Of a DNA stretch of 64,000 nt, positions 52,396 to 62,280 are shown piece after piece; position 1 is the first letter of the stretch, and each line of letters begins with the position of its first letter. The translations under genes were made by a program, and so were the position numbers. The stretch lies in the NCBI RefSeq assembly GCF_916700565.1, contig NZ_CAKAKO010000001.1, positions 372,001 to 436,000 on the forward strand, read 5' to 3'. Source of the DNA: Xenophilus sp. Marseille-Q4582. Lineage in GTDB: Bacteria > Pseudomonadota > Gammaproteobacteria > Burkholderiales > Burkholderiaceae_C. A model generated the notes under the pieces. That model saw nothing but the letters and a program-made list of their open reading frames with translations, did no database searches and was not told the DNA's origin.

Positions 52396-55098
52396 ATGTC
52401 CGGATTCGCACCGAAAATCTATCAGCAGCAAGTGCTCGACAGCGTGGAAGCCTATTTCAAGGCCTGCCACGAACTGCCCTCGCCCTCGATTGCTTTCACC
52501 GCCACCACCGAACGCCTGTGGGGGCGCGGCAACCCGTACAACCCGTTGTCGGGTTTCCCATCCGATATGCCGTATTTCTGCCTGCGGGTGCCCACTGGCG
52601 GCGGCAAGACCTGGCTGGCGGCGAAAAGCCTCCAACTCGTCAACACGCTCTTGCTGCGTTGCGAGCACAGCGTGATTCTGTGGCTGGTGCCCAGCAAGCC
52701 GATCCGCGAGCAGACCATCAAGGCACTGAAGGATCGCAGTCACCCGTATCACGCTGCCCTGCGCGAGGCGGGGCCGATCACGGTGCTGGATCTGGAAGAG
52801 GCCAAGAGCGTGACCCGTGCCACGCTGGACACCTCGACCACGGTGATCGTCGCCACGCGCCAGGCGTTCCAGGTAGAAGAGGAAGAATGCCGCAAGGTGT
52901 ATCAATCCAGCGGCGCACTGATGCACCACTTCGACAACCTGTCACCGACGCAGCGCGACGGGTTGCTGACCGAGGGCGAGGGCAGCGAGCGCACCACGCC
53001 GTATTCGCTGGCTAACGTGCTGCGCCTGCGCCGGCCCTTCGTCGTTGTTGACGAGGCGCACAACAGCCGCACAGAACTGGCCTTCGACATGCTGGCGCGC
53101 TTCCGCCCCAGCGGAGTGATGGAACTGACCGCCACGCCCGATCTGGAGCGCACGCCGACCAACGTGCTGCACAGCGTTTCCGCCGCCGAGTTGAAGGCGG
53201 AAGAAATGATCAAGCTGCCGGTGGTGCTGGAAACCGAACCCAATTGGCAGCAGTGCCTGGCCGATGCCATTGGCCGCCGCGATGCCTTGCACAAGCTGGC
53301 CGATGAAGATCGCCGCGCAGGTGCGGCCTATCTGCGCCCGCTGGTGCTGATTCAGTCTGAACCGCGCCGCGCCGGTATCGAGACGCTGGATTTCGAGAAG
53401 GTGAAGAACGAGCTGATCACCAATCACGGCATTCCCGCCAGCGAAATCGTGGTGGCCACTGGCGAGGAAAAGGGGCTGGAGCAGATCGATGCCGATTACA
53501 AACTGGGCATTGCCGATCCAGCTTGCCCGGTGAAGTTCGTCATCACCCAGAAGGCGCTGGCCGAGGGCTGGGACTGCCCGTTTGCCTACATTCTGGTGAG
53601 CATGGCCTCGCTGTCATCGGCCACGGCGGTGGAGCAGTTGCTCGGGCGCGTGCTGCGGCAGCCCGGTGCCAGCCATCGGCAGGCCAAGGCATTGAATCAA
53701 TCCTATGCCTTCGTGGCGTCGCGCAACTTTGCCGAGACGGCAGGTGCGCTGCGCGACCGTCTGGTGGCCGGTGCCGGTTTCGAGCGGCGCGAAGTGACCG
53801 AGTTCGTTACTGCCGCCAAGGCCGAGCAAGCGCGGCTGGACTTGGAGGGCCACGCCGGGCGCGTGGTCGTTCGGCCAGTTGCGATTACGTTATCCGAAAA
53901 GCCTAACCTGAAGAGCGTGCCGAAGCCGGTGCGTGACAAGGTCAGTTGGGACGGTAAGCTCAATACGCTGACCATCAGCACGCCGCTCACGGAAGATGAA
54001 GCCGAAGTCCTTAAGGCATCGGTCACTTCCGAAACTGCGGCAGCGGCGATTGTGGAAGCCGCCGAAGTCAGCCGCACTACGGCGATTGAATTCTTCCAGA
54101 CGCCTGCGGAGTTGGGCGAGCGGTTCCGCGTGCCGCAGTTGGCGTTACGTGTGCAGGGTGAGCTGGCGCTGTTTGATGACCCGGAGGTGCTGGAGTATCC
54201 GTGGGATCTCTCACCCTACGATGCTGCGCCGACAGCGGATGACCTGACGGCCTTGGGTGCCGCGTTGAAAGTGTCGGAAGGTGGCGAGATTGATATCGAT
54301 GATGGCGGCCACGTGGTTTCGCGCTTTTTACCCGATCTGCAGCGTGATCTGGGCCTTGTCTATCAACCTGAAAACTGGGATGAAGTCCGCATTGCCACCT
54401 GGCTGTGCCGCAACCTGCCCGAGCCGTCACTGACCCACGCCAGTAAGCAGACGTTTGTCGCTGCGTGGCTCACCGATTTGCTGCGCCGGGAAGGCTTTAC
54501 GCTGGCACGCGCCAACTTGCAGAAGTTCTTGATACGCAATCTGGTCGAGGCGCGCATTCGTGAACTGCGCAAGCAGGCCGTTAGCAAGGCTTTCCAACAG
54601 GCACTATTTGGTGACGATGCGGCCACGCGCGTGGCGGTGACCGACCAATACGCCTTCGAGTTTCACGCCCAAGCATACGCGCCCAGCCGTGACTACGACG
54701 GGCGCTTTGGACACTTCGATTTCCGCAAGCACTTCTACGGGCGGATAGGCGACTTTGACAGCAAGGAAGAGTTCGAGTGTGCCTGCCAATTGGATATGTG
54801 GGCGCAACAAGGCCGAATTCAGTTCTGGGTGCGCAACCTCGTTCGGCGCGAAGGCAGTTCTTTTTTCTTGCAGAAGGCCGATGGCCGTTTCTACCCGGAC
54901 TTTCTATGCCAGTTGCCAGGGACGGCAGGCCAACCGGGACCGATTCTCGCGGTTGAATACAAAGGGGCGGATCGATGGAACGGGGCTGAAGATGACCGCC
55001 TGATCGGAGGCCTGTGGGCCAACCTGTCGGAAGGTCGTTGCCGGTTCGTGATGGTCAAGGACAAGCGCTGGGATTGGGTTGAGGAGGTGCTGAAGTGA
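52396..55098 (+). CDS. Type III-like restriction helicase-nuclease, Res
   Basis: 900 residues. SF2 helicase motifs: Walker A VPTGGGKTWLAAKSL near residue 66, DEAH in VVVDEAHNS near 217, ELTATPDLERTP, ALAEGWDCPFAYILVSM and QLLGRVLRQPG (motif VI). The C-terminal region has a PD-(D/E)XK nuclease: FDSKEEFECACQLD, DGRFYPDFL near 832 and ILAVEYKG near 852. It is therefore a complete translocase-nuclease. It lies four bases after mod and overlaps the next gene by GTGA. Together with Mod it should form a type III-like restriction system. Confidence 0.88.
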   Translation: MSGFAPKIYQQQVLDSVEAYFKACHELPSPSIAFTATTERLWGRGNPYNPLSGFPSDMPYFCLRVPTGGGKTWLAAKSLQLVNTLLLRCEHSVILWLVPSKPIREQTIKALKDRSHPYHAALREAGPITVLDLEEAKSVTRATLDTSTTVIVATRQAFQVEEEECRKVYQSSGALMHHFDNLSPTQRDGLLTEGEGSERTTPYSLANVLRLRRPFVVVDEAHNSRTELAFDMLARFRPSGVMELTATPDLERTPTNVLHSVSAAELKAEEMIKLPVVLETEPNWQQCLADAIGRRDALHKLADEDRRAGAAYLRPLVLIQSEPRRAGIETLDFEKVKNELITNHGIPASEIVVATGEEKGLEQIDADYKLGIADPACPVKFVITQKALAEGWDCPFAYILVSMASLSSATAVEQLLGRVLRQPGASHRQAKALNQSYAFVASRNFAETAGALRDRLVAGAGFERREVTEFVTAAKAEQARLDLEGHAGRVVVRPVAITLSEKPNLKSVPKPVRDKVSWDGKLNTLTISTPLTEDEAEVLKASVTSETAAAAIVEAAEVSRTTAIEFFQTPAELGERFRVPQLALRVQGELALFDDPEVLEYPWDLSPYDAAPTADDLTALGAALKVSEGGEIDIDDGGHVVSRFLPDLQRDLGLVYQPENWDEVRIATWLCRNLPEPSLTHASKQTFVAAWLTDLLRREGFTLARANLQKFLIRNLVEARIRELRKQAVSKAFQQALFGDDAATRVAVTDQYAFEFHAQAYAPSRDYDGRFGHFDFRKHFYGRIGDFDSKEEFECACQLDMWAQQGRIQFWVRNLVRREGSSFFLQKADGRFYPDFLCQLPGTAGQPGPILAVEYKGADRWNGAEDDRLIGGLWANLSEGRCRFVMVKDKRWDWVEEVLK

Positions 55099-57602
55099 GC
55101 GACTTCCAAAAGCAATACGCCCTGTGGGATGAATTCCTGTCGGTCTGGCCCGCCTCCCGTCTGGCCACGATGACTCTGGACGACTACAGCCAGGCGGGGT
55201 CGAAGGACAGCTTCACCTACTGGATCGAATCGCGCCTGGATGAGCTGGGCAGCATTTGGGGAGGCTCGTCGTTCAAGTTCGGCGTGTTCTCGCGCAAAAA
55301 TCTTGAAACCCGCGAGAGTGCGGAAAACCGCAGCTACTCCGATACCCACGGCTGGTACTCCTCTCTGGGGGCAACGGCCGAAGAAGCCTTTGAAAAAGTA
55401 CGGGGCTACATTGGGCAGGTCGCGGATTTGGCCGCAAACGGTGATCTGGACGGCATTGAGGCTTTCGATCACTTGGGCGAAGCCACCAAGTGGAAGATCG
55501 CCTTCCACTACCAAAATCGTCAAGCGCCGGTGATCGTGGACATCTTCAAGCGTGCGCCGCTGGCGGTGTTCACGGGCGGCACGGCCAGCCAGTCGATGGC
55601 CGCGTTGCAGAAGGCCGCGTTGGCCAAGCGGCCCGAGGCGCTGGGCATTCTGGAATTCGGGCGGCAGGTGTGGGAGGCCTGGAGCCAGAAGAATCTGGCG
55701 GTCTGGAAGCTCTCGCACGGCAACCCGCCCAACTTCACCGACGCCGAGCGCCAGCAGTATCTGGATGGGCAATGGGCGGTGATGCACCGCGACACCGGCA
55801 AGGAGCAAGGCAAGAAGTTTGCCGAGGCACCGCTGGGTGCCTTGTTCTTCCTGTGCCACGGCAACAGCCCGCAGCGCATTGGCCAATTCACGTCGGCGGC
55901 CATGCCCTGCGCCAAGGGCGACGGCTGGTTGCAGCGCAGCTACCGCGTGCTCAAGCCCGCGCAGCGCACCGACCGCTACACCGCCAACTCCAAAAACTGG
56001 TCGCCGCAGGGCAATTCGACCTTCTGGCAGGTGGGCGCGCACGATCTGCCGGAATTCGAATCCACCTTGCTCAAGCCATTTTTCGGCACCGATCTGGCCG
56101 AACTGGCCGCGCTGGCCGGTGAGCCGATCGAGGCGGCCAGCCTGGGCGATGGCGTGGCACCGCCGCCGGTCGCTACACCGGGCACGGGCAACAAGCGCAA
56201 CGCGACCTGCTTCAACCGCATCTACTACGGCCCGCCCGGCACCGGCAAAACCTACACGCTTATGCAACTGCTCAAGCGCGATTACGAGCCGCAGGCCGCG
56301 TCCATCTCGACCGAAGAATGGCGCACGCAGGTCATTGCCGAGAAGGTGGCCGTGCTGAAGTGGTGGGAAGGGGCCGCTGCCGCACTGTATGACCTGGGCG
56401 GCAAGGCCAAGGTCGCGGACATTGCGGAGCACCGGTTCATTCAGGCCATGACCGCTGCCAACGGCTCGAACCGCAGTGTGCGGCAAACGCTGTGGCGCAC
56501 CCTGCAGACTCACACGGTCGAGGAGTCCACCACGGTCAAGCTGAAAAAGCGCCTGAGCCCGGCCGTGTTCGACAAGACGGCGGATTCGGTGTGGCAGTTC
56601 GCTGGGGACTGGCAGGATGCGTGCGCCGATTTGGTCACCTTGGTCGATCAGCTCAAGGCGGGCCAACAGGACACCGCCACGGTGCAGCGCTACAGCTTCG
56701 TGACCTTCCACCAGTCCTATGGCTACGAGGAATTCGTCGAGGGCTTGCGCCCCGTGCTGAATGGCGATGCCGAAGCGGGCGAAGTGGAATACGAAATTCG
56801 CCCTGGCGCGTTCAAGGAACTCTGCCGCAAGGCGCGGCAGGCGCCCGATCAGCGCTTTGCGATGGTCATCGACGAAATCAACCGGGGCAACATCAGCAAG
56901 ATTTTTGGGGAGCTGATCACCCTGATCGAACCTGACAAGCGCGACCCGCAGGATGGCGGCAAGCCGCCCATCGAACTGACGCTGGCCTATTCGGGCGAGA
57001 AGTTTTCAGTGCCTGCCAATGTGGACATCATCGGCACGATGAACACGGCGGATCGTTCACTGGCCTTGCTGGATACGGCGCTGCGCCGCCGCTTCGATTT
57101 CGTGCCGCTGCTGCCCGACACGCGCGCCGTGAAAGTGCCCGATGAGACGCACAGTGCGCCGCTGGCGGGCTTGGTTGTGACCACGGACGCGGGCGAGATC
57201 GACGTGCGCCGGTTGCTGGAACGCATCAACGAACGCATCGAGGCGCTGTACGACCGTGATCACTGCATCGGCCACGCCTACTTCACCCACCTGTGGCGCA
57301 CGACGGATGGCGCGCAGCGGTTCGAGGCCTTGGCCGATACCTTCCGCAATCGCGTGCTGCCCCTGTTGGAGGAATACTTCTTTGAGGACTGGCGCAAGAT
57401 TCGACTGGTGCTGGGCGACAACCAAAAGCCCGATGCCGCTCAGTTCATCACCGAGAGCGGCGCTCACGAGCAAGCATTGAGTGACCTGTTTGGCGACGAC
57501 CACGGGCTCGACAGCTACGCCACCCAGCGCCGCCATCAACTCCAGGCCTCGGCGTTCGCCAACCCTGCTGCCTACCTCGGCATCTACCAGCCCTTGGCGT
57601 GA
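55095..57602 (+). CDS. McrB-like AAA+ GTPase/ATPase with unknown N-terminal domain
   Basis: 835 residues from GTG 55095 overlapping the res stop. The N-terminal 360 residues (AEEAFEKVRGYIGQVADLA, KWKIAFHYQNRQAPVIVDIFKRAPL) are a specificity-type domain not recognised here. Walker A GPPGTGKTYTLMQL lies near residue 379, Walker B AMVIDEINRGNISKIFGELITLIE near 590, the McrB-like NTADRSLALLDTALRRRFDF sensor near 648 and a C-terminal helical lid. McrB enzymes read modified DNA and translocate with McrC. It precedes the mcrC-like gene by 10 bases. Confidence 0.85.
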   Translation: MSDFQKQYALWDEFLSVWPASRLATMTLDDYSQAGSKDSFTYWIESRLDELGSIWGGSSFKFGVFSRKNLETRESAENRSYSDTHGWYSSLGATAEEAFEKVRGYIGQVADLAANGDLDGIEAFDHLGEATKWKIAFHYQNRQAPVIVDIFKRAPLAVFTGGTASQSMAALQKAALAKRPEALGILEFGRQVWEAWSQKNLAVWKLSHGNPPNFTDAERQQYLDGQWAVMHRDTGKEQGKKFAEAPLGALFFLCHGNSPQRIGQFTSAAMPCAKGDGWLQRSYRVLKPAQRTDRYTANSKNWSPQGNSTFWQVGAHDLPEFESTLLKPFFGTDLAELAALAGEPIEAASLGDGVAPPPVATPGTGNKRNATCFNRIYYGPPGTGKTYTLMQLLKRDYEPQAASISTEEWRTQVIAEKVAVLKWWEGAAAALYDLGGKAKVADIAEHRFIQAMTAANGSNRSVRQTLWRTLQTHTVEESTTVKLKKRLSPAVFDKTADSVWQFAGDWQDACADLVTLVDQLKAGQQDTATVQRYSFVTFHQSYGYEEFVEGLRPVLNGDAEAGEVEYEIRPGAFKELCRKARQAPDQRFAMVIDEINRGNISKIFGELITLIEPDKRDPQDGGKPPIELTLAYSGEKFSVPANVDIIGTMNTADRSLALLDTALRRRFDFVPLLPDTRAVKVPDETHSAPLAGLVVTTDAGEIDVRRLLERINERIEALYDRDHCIGHAYFTHLWRTTDGAQRFEALADTFRNRVLPLLEEYFFEDWRKIRLVLGDNQKPDAAQFITESGAHEQALSDLFGDDHGLDSYATQRRHQLQASAFANPAAYLGIYQPLA

Positions 57603-57612
57603 GGGGGGGCGA

Positions 57613-58989
57613 ATGGCGCACACCCTGATCTACGAATTCGATGCACTGGTGGCTGCCGCCGCCGGTGTCACCGATGGCGTTGGGCTGCGCACGGTGCCGC
57701 CGCAGGTGTTTGTCTGGCTGGAAGCGCAGGCGCTGCGCCTGGCCGAGGTGGGTGAAACGCCCTGGCTGCGCCTGACCCAGCGACGCGGGCGACGCGCCGT
57801 ACAGGTGACCAATTTCGTAGGCGTGATGCGGGCACCGGATGGCTATCAGATCGAGGTGCTGCCAAAAGTCGGCAAAGCCATTGGCGGGGGCGATGTCGAG
57901 GCGCGTCAGTTGCTGATCGAAATGCTGCGCTGCTTGGGCGGCTTTCGCCACATCCAGACCGACAGCGCCAAGCTGTTCGCCACCTGTATGCCCTTGCTAG
58001 AAGTGTTCATCGCTGAATTCCTGCGCGCCGTGCAGCACCTCGTCAAACGCGGACTGCGCAGCGATTTCAGGACGCAGCAAGACAACTTGTTTGCCCTGCG
58101 CGGCAAGCTGCGAATGGCAGCACACCTGCGGCACAACCTGTGTCGGCGCGACCGATTCTTTGCCGAGTTCGACGAGTTCTCGCCCAACCGACCGGAGAAC
58201 CGTTTGCTGCACGCGGCGTTGCGAAGAGTGCTTTGCTGGACAGCCGCGCAGGCCAACCAGCAACTGGCACGCGAGCTGTGCTTCGTGTTTGCCGACGTGC
58301 CTGCATCGGAACATCCCGCCACGGACTTTCAGCGAGTGCGCCTGGATCGGGGCATGGCGCATTACGAAGGTGCGTTGGCTTGGGCGAGACTGATCCTGGA
58401 GGATGAATCGCCGCTCACCGGTGCGGGTGGTCATCATGCGCCGTCCCTGCTGTTTCCGATGGAGGCGGTGTTCGAGGCCTTTGTCGCCAAGCACCTTGCA
58501 CGGCAACTTGAGGGAGGTTTCACGCTGCGCACGCAGGCCCGCAGCCTGTCCTTGGTCAGGCACATCGAACAGAACTGGTTCCGCCTGAGACCCGATCTGT
58601 TGGTGCAGTCATTGAAGGCGAATCGTTTGGTGCTGGACACCAAGTGGAAGCTGATCGATGGCTCGCAGGCCACGGGCTCAGACAAATATGGCCTGGATCA
58701 GGGCGACTTCTACCAACTCCACGCCTATGGCCAGAACTACCTCGACGGCCAAGGGGACGTGGTGCTGATCTATCCGAAGACGGATGCCTTGAACAAGGCG
58801 CTGCCAGTGTTCGAGTTTCCGAAATCGTCAGGCCTGCGGCTTTGGGTGCTGCCGTTCTGCCTGCGGCGGCGTCAGCTCATCCTGCCTGCTTGCGGCAGTC
58901 TCGATGGGTACTTCTCGCGTGGGCCGTCTGCGCAGGCATGCAGGGACGCTGCGAGCGATGCCGCTGCTCAAGAAGCGGTCTTGGCATGA
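57613..58989 (+). CDS. McrC-like nuclease subunit
   Basis: 458 residues from ATG 57613 (MAHTLIYEFDAL). The N-terminal half has the McrC beta-rich region (QVTNFVGVMRAPDGYQIEVLPKVGK, EMLRCLGGF) that contacts McrB. The C-terminal PD-(D/E)XK core shows LRPDLLVQSLKANRLVLDTKWKLID, with Asp near residue 328 and Asp-Thr-Lys near 342, typical for McrC. Gene order after the McrB-like gene is canonical, so this is the nuclease partner. It overlaps the helicase gene by ATGA. Confidence 0.88.
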   Translation: MAHTLIYEFDALVAAAAGVTDGVGLRTVPPQVFVWLEAQALRLAEVGETPWLRLTQRRGRRAVQVTNFVGVMRAPDGYQIEVLPKVGKAIGGGDVEARQLLIEMLRCLGGFRHIQTDSAKLFATCMPLLEVFIAEFLRAVQHLVKRGLRSDFRTQQDNLFALRGKLRMAAHLRHNLCRRDRFFAEFDEFSPNRPENRLLHAALRRVLCWTAAQANQQLARELCFVFADVPASEHPATDFQRVRLDRGMAHYEGALAWARLILEDESPLTGAGGHHAPSLLFPMEAVFEAFVAKHLARQLEGGFTLRTQARSLSLVRHIEQNWFRLRPDLLVQSLKANRLVLDTKWKLIDGSQATGSDKYGLDQGDFYQLHAYGQNYLDGQGDVVLIYPKTDALNKALPVFEFPKSSGLRLWVLPFCLRRRQLILPACGSLDGYFSRGPSAQACRDAASDAAAQEAVLA

Positions 58990-61355
58990 TCGACACCGAT
59001 GCATTGGCATCGCTGCGCGCCGAAAACGCGCGCCTGACCGCACTGCTGGACGCGCACGGCATCGCGTGGCGCTTGCCGCCGCAGGCGCATACGCCTGCGG
59101 TTGCGGAGATCTCTCGGCTGACCACCGACGAGAAGGTGGCGCTGTTCCGAACGTTGTTTCGCGGTCGCACGGATGTGTATCCGATCCGCTGGGAAGGCAA
59201 GACCAGCGGCAAGTCTGGCTATGCCCCGGCCTGCGCCAACGAGTGGCGCGCGGGCGTCTGTGAGAAGCCGCGCATCAAATGTGGCGACTGCGCTCACCGT
59301 GTCTTGCAGCCGCTGACCGATTCGGTGATCTACGACCATCTGGCCGGCGAGCACACCGTCGGCGTCTATCCGCTGCTGGAAGGCGACACCTGCCATTTCC
59401 TGGCAGTCGATTTCGATGAGGCCGACTGGCGCGAGGATGCCAAGGCCTTCATCCAGTCTTGTACTGAACTGGGCGTGTCGGCGGCGCTGGAGATATCCCG
59501 CTCTGGCCAGGGCGCGCACGCCTGGGTGTTCTTCGCCAGTGCTGTATCGGCGCGCGATGCGCGTCGTCTGGGTACGGCCATCATCAGCCACGCCTGTACG
59601 CGCACCCGCCAACTTCAATTGACGTCCTACGACCGGCTGTTCCCGAATCAGGACACGATGCCCAAGGGCGGTTTCGGCAATCTGATTGCCTTGCCTTTGC
59701 AGAAGAAGCCACGCGAGCGGGGGTTCAGCGTATTCGTGGATGCTGACCTGCAGCCGTATCCCGACCAGTGGGCGTTTCTCGCATCCGTTGCGCGGATGCC
59801 CGCGCACGACATCGAACCGACCATCCTGCGCGCAACGGGCGGCGCGCATCCGCTGGACGTGACCTTCATCGACGACGAGGATCTGGCCACGCCGTGGAAG
59901 CGGGAAAGCAAGCCAGCCAAGCTGGCCGGTCTGATGCCCAAATCGCTGACCGTAGTCCTGGCCAATCAGATCTATTTCGAGAAGGCGCAACTGCCGCAGG
60001 CGCTGGCCAATCGCCTGATCCGGCTGGCAGCCTTTCAGAATCCGGAGTTCTATCGAGCGCAGGCGATGCGGATGTCGGTGTGGGACAAGCCGCGCATCAT
60101 CGGCTGCGCCGAGAATTTTCCGCGGCACATCGCGCTACCCCGCGGGTGTTTTGACGCCGCGCGCGACCTGTTGGTGGACAACGGCATTCGCCTCGACCTA
60201 CGCGATGAGCGCCACGCCGGAACAACCATCGCCGTCGGCTTCAGCGGCACGCTGCGCCCAGACCAGGAAGCCGCCGTGGCGGCGATGCTGGATCACGATG
60301 CTGGCGTGCTGTGCGCGCCAACGGCCTTCGGCAAAACGGTGACGGCCGCAGCGATCATCGCCCGGCGTGGCGTCAACACCTTGGTGCTGGTGCACCGCAC
60401 GGAACTGCTCAAACAGTGGCAGGTGCGCCTTGCCGCATTCCTGGATGCAGGCAAGGATGTGATCGGCGTCATCGGCGGCGGCAAGAACAAGCCCACCGGT
60501 CAGATCGACATCGCGGTAATGCAATCGCTTTCGCGTCAAGGTGAGGTCGATTCACTGGTGGAAAGCTACGGGCAGGTGATCGTGGACGAATGCCACCATG
60601 TCGGTGCAGCGTCCTTCGACGCCATCCTGCGGCGTGCGAAGGCAAAACACGTGGTCGGCCTGACGGCAACGCCGATTCGCCGCGACGGGCAACAGCCCAT
60701 CATCTTCATGCAGTGCGGGCCGATCCGGCACAAGGCGGCACCGCCGCTTGACGCGCCGCACGATCTGGCGGTGACGCCGCAGTTCATCGAGTCGCCTATC
60801 GCTCTGCCAGCGGAGGCGGGCATCCAGGATGTGTTCCGGCATCTGGCACAAGACGCGGCTCGCACGGCAGCCATCGCCAGCGCGATCACCGATGCCTTCC
60901 GGCAAGGCCGCAAGGTGCTGGCGCTGACCGAACGCACCGAGCACATCGACGCCATTCGCAGCGCGTTGGCCGATCAGGTGCCGGAACCGTTCGTGTTGCA
61001 CGGCCGGATGTCAAAAAAGCAGCGCGCCGCGTTGATCGCCGCGCTCGATGCCTTGTCGCCGGACGCGCCTCGCGTGCTACTGGCCACCGGCAAGCTGGTT
61101 GGCGAAGGCTTCGACCATCCACCACTGGACACCTTGGTGCTGGCGATGCCCGTCTCGTGGAAAGGCACGCTGCAGCAATACGCCGGTCGCCTGCACCGGG
61201 AACACGCCAGCAAGACCGACGTGCGCATCATCGACTTCGTCGACACGGGGCATCCGGCCTTGCTGCGGATGTGGGACAAGCGCCAGCGTGGCTATCGGGC
61301 GATGGGGTATCGCATCGATTCGGGAGCGCCGTCTGTAGGCCGTTTCGAATGGTGA
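58986..61355 (+). CDS. TOTE-type archaeo-eukaryotic primase plus SF2 helicase
   Basis: 789 residues from ATG 58986 (MIDTDALASLRAENARL). The N-terminal primase region (residues about 60-290) has YAPACANEWRAGVCEKPRIKCGDC (cysteines in the zinc-binding insertion), HFLAVDFDEADW with catalytic Asp-x-Asp, SRSGQGAHAWVFF with the conserved His, and FPNQDTMPKGGFGNLIALP. From about 430 an SF2 helicase follows: APTAFGKTVTAAAII (Walker A), VIVDECHHVG (DE-H box), GLTATPIRRDG and QYAGRLHRE. The family is known from TOTE conflict systems. It is the last gene of the defence operon, just before an IS. Confidence 0.87.
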   Translation: MIDTDALASLRAENARLTALLDAHGIAWRLPPQAHTPAVAEISRLTTDEKVALFRTLFRGRTDVYPIRWEGKTSGKSGYAPACANEWRAGVCEKPRIKCGDCAHRVLQPLTDSVIYDHLAGEHTVGVYPLLEGDTCHFLAVDFDEADWREDAKAFIQSCTELGVSAALEISRSGQGAHAWVFFASAVSARDARRLGTAIISHACTRTRQLQLTSYDRLFPNQDTMPKGGFGNLIALPLQKKPRERGFSVFVDADLQPYPDQWAFLASVARMPAHDIEPTILRATGGAHPLDVTFIDDEDLATPWKRESKPAKLAGLMPKSLTVVLANQIYFEKAQLPQALANRLIRLAAFQNPEFYRAQAMRMSVWDKPRIIGCAENFPRHIALPRGCFDAARDLLVDNGIRLDLRDERHAGTTIAVGFSGTLRPDQEAAVAAMLDHDAGVLCAPTAFGKTVTAAAIIARRGVNTLVLVHRTELLKQWQVRLAAFLDAGKDVIGVIGGGKNKPTGQIDIAVMQSLSRQGEVDSLVESYGQVIVDECHHVGAASFDAILRRAKAKHVVGLTATPIRRDGQQPIIFMQCGPIRHKAAPPLDAPHDLAVTPQFIESPIALPAEAGIQDVFRHLAQDAARTAAIASAITDAFRQGRKVLALTERTEHIDAIRSALADQVPEPFVLHGRMSKKQRAALIAALDALSPDAPRVLLATGKLVGEGFDHPPLDTLVLAMPVSWKGTLQQYAGRLHREHASKTDVRIIDFVDTGHPALLRMWDKRQRGYRAMGYRIDSGAPSVGRFEW

Positions 61356-61407
61356 TGTCGGCTGGGCAGGGTGCCGGAACAGGCGGGTAGACATACTGTG
61401 CCACTTA

Positions 61408-62280
61408 GAGCTACTAACAAAACCATGTCATCATCGAGCGCTTGATTGGTGTTTGATGAGGCATGGGTCGAAACAGGAATAGAGAAATCAGCGCCGCGCT
61501 GTTCAAGAAGGTTGCCCCGCTGTTGCCGGTAGTCGTTGCCTCGGCCAAAGGCGGTCGCCCACGAGTGAGCGACGAGATGGCCCTGAACGGCATTCTGTTC
61601 GTGCTGCGCACCGGCATTCCCTGGGAGGAGTTGCCCCAGGAACTGGGCTTCGGCAGTGGCATGACCTGTTGGCGGCGTCTGCGTGATTGGCAGGCTGCGG
61701 GCGTGTGGCATCGCCTGCATCTGTTGTTGCTCGGTGAATTGCGCGGCGCCGGCAAACTGGACTTCAGCCGTGCGAGCATGGACGCGGCCAGTGTGGCCAG
61801 CCCCCGGGGGGCCACTACACCGGCCCCAACCCCACGGACAGGGGCAAACTCGGAAGCAAGCGCCACATCATCACGGACCGCCAAGGCATCCCACTGATCT
61901 TCTGCGTCACGGGCGCCAACCGGCATGACTCGGTGGTTTTCGAGCAACTGGTCGACGCGTTGCCAGCGGTACGTGGCTGTCGCGGTCGGCCCAGGCGCTG
62001 GCCGCACAAACTGCATGCCGACAAGGGCTATGACTATGCTCGCTGCCGCTTTCACCTGCGCAAGCTGGGGATCACCGCGCGTATTGCCCGGCGCGGCATC
62101 GAACGCAACGACCGGCTCGGGCGTCATCGCTGGGTGGTCGAGCGCACGCACGCCTGGCTGGCCGCCTTCGGCAAGCTGCGTACTCGTTTCGAGCGCCGCA
62201 TCGACATTCATGTCGCGTTGCTCTCGCTGGCCTGCTGCGTTATCTGCATTCGCCATCTCCCACCGTTTTGTTAGCCGCTC
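61408..62280 (+). mobile_element. IS5-family insertion sequence, right copy
   Basis: 873 bp, same length, ends and translated sequence as the copy at 47748. Left flank TTA (61405-61407), right flank TAA (62281-62283): no matched target duplication. The right end abuts a truncated solute-receptor gene, so this copy probably marks a deletion or recombination joint. Confidence 0.9.
61463..62274 (+). CDS. IS5-family transposase, two frames joined by -1 frameshift (right copy)
   Basis: Same two-frame organisation as the left copy: the first frame 61463 to about 61810, the second continuing to 62274, joined at the C5-G6 run near 61801-61811. The DDE residues are the same as in the left copy. Both copies are oriented in the same direction, so recombination between them would excise the defence island and leave one copy. 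Confidence 0.88.
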
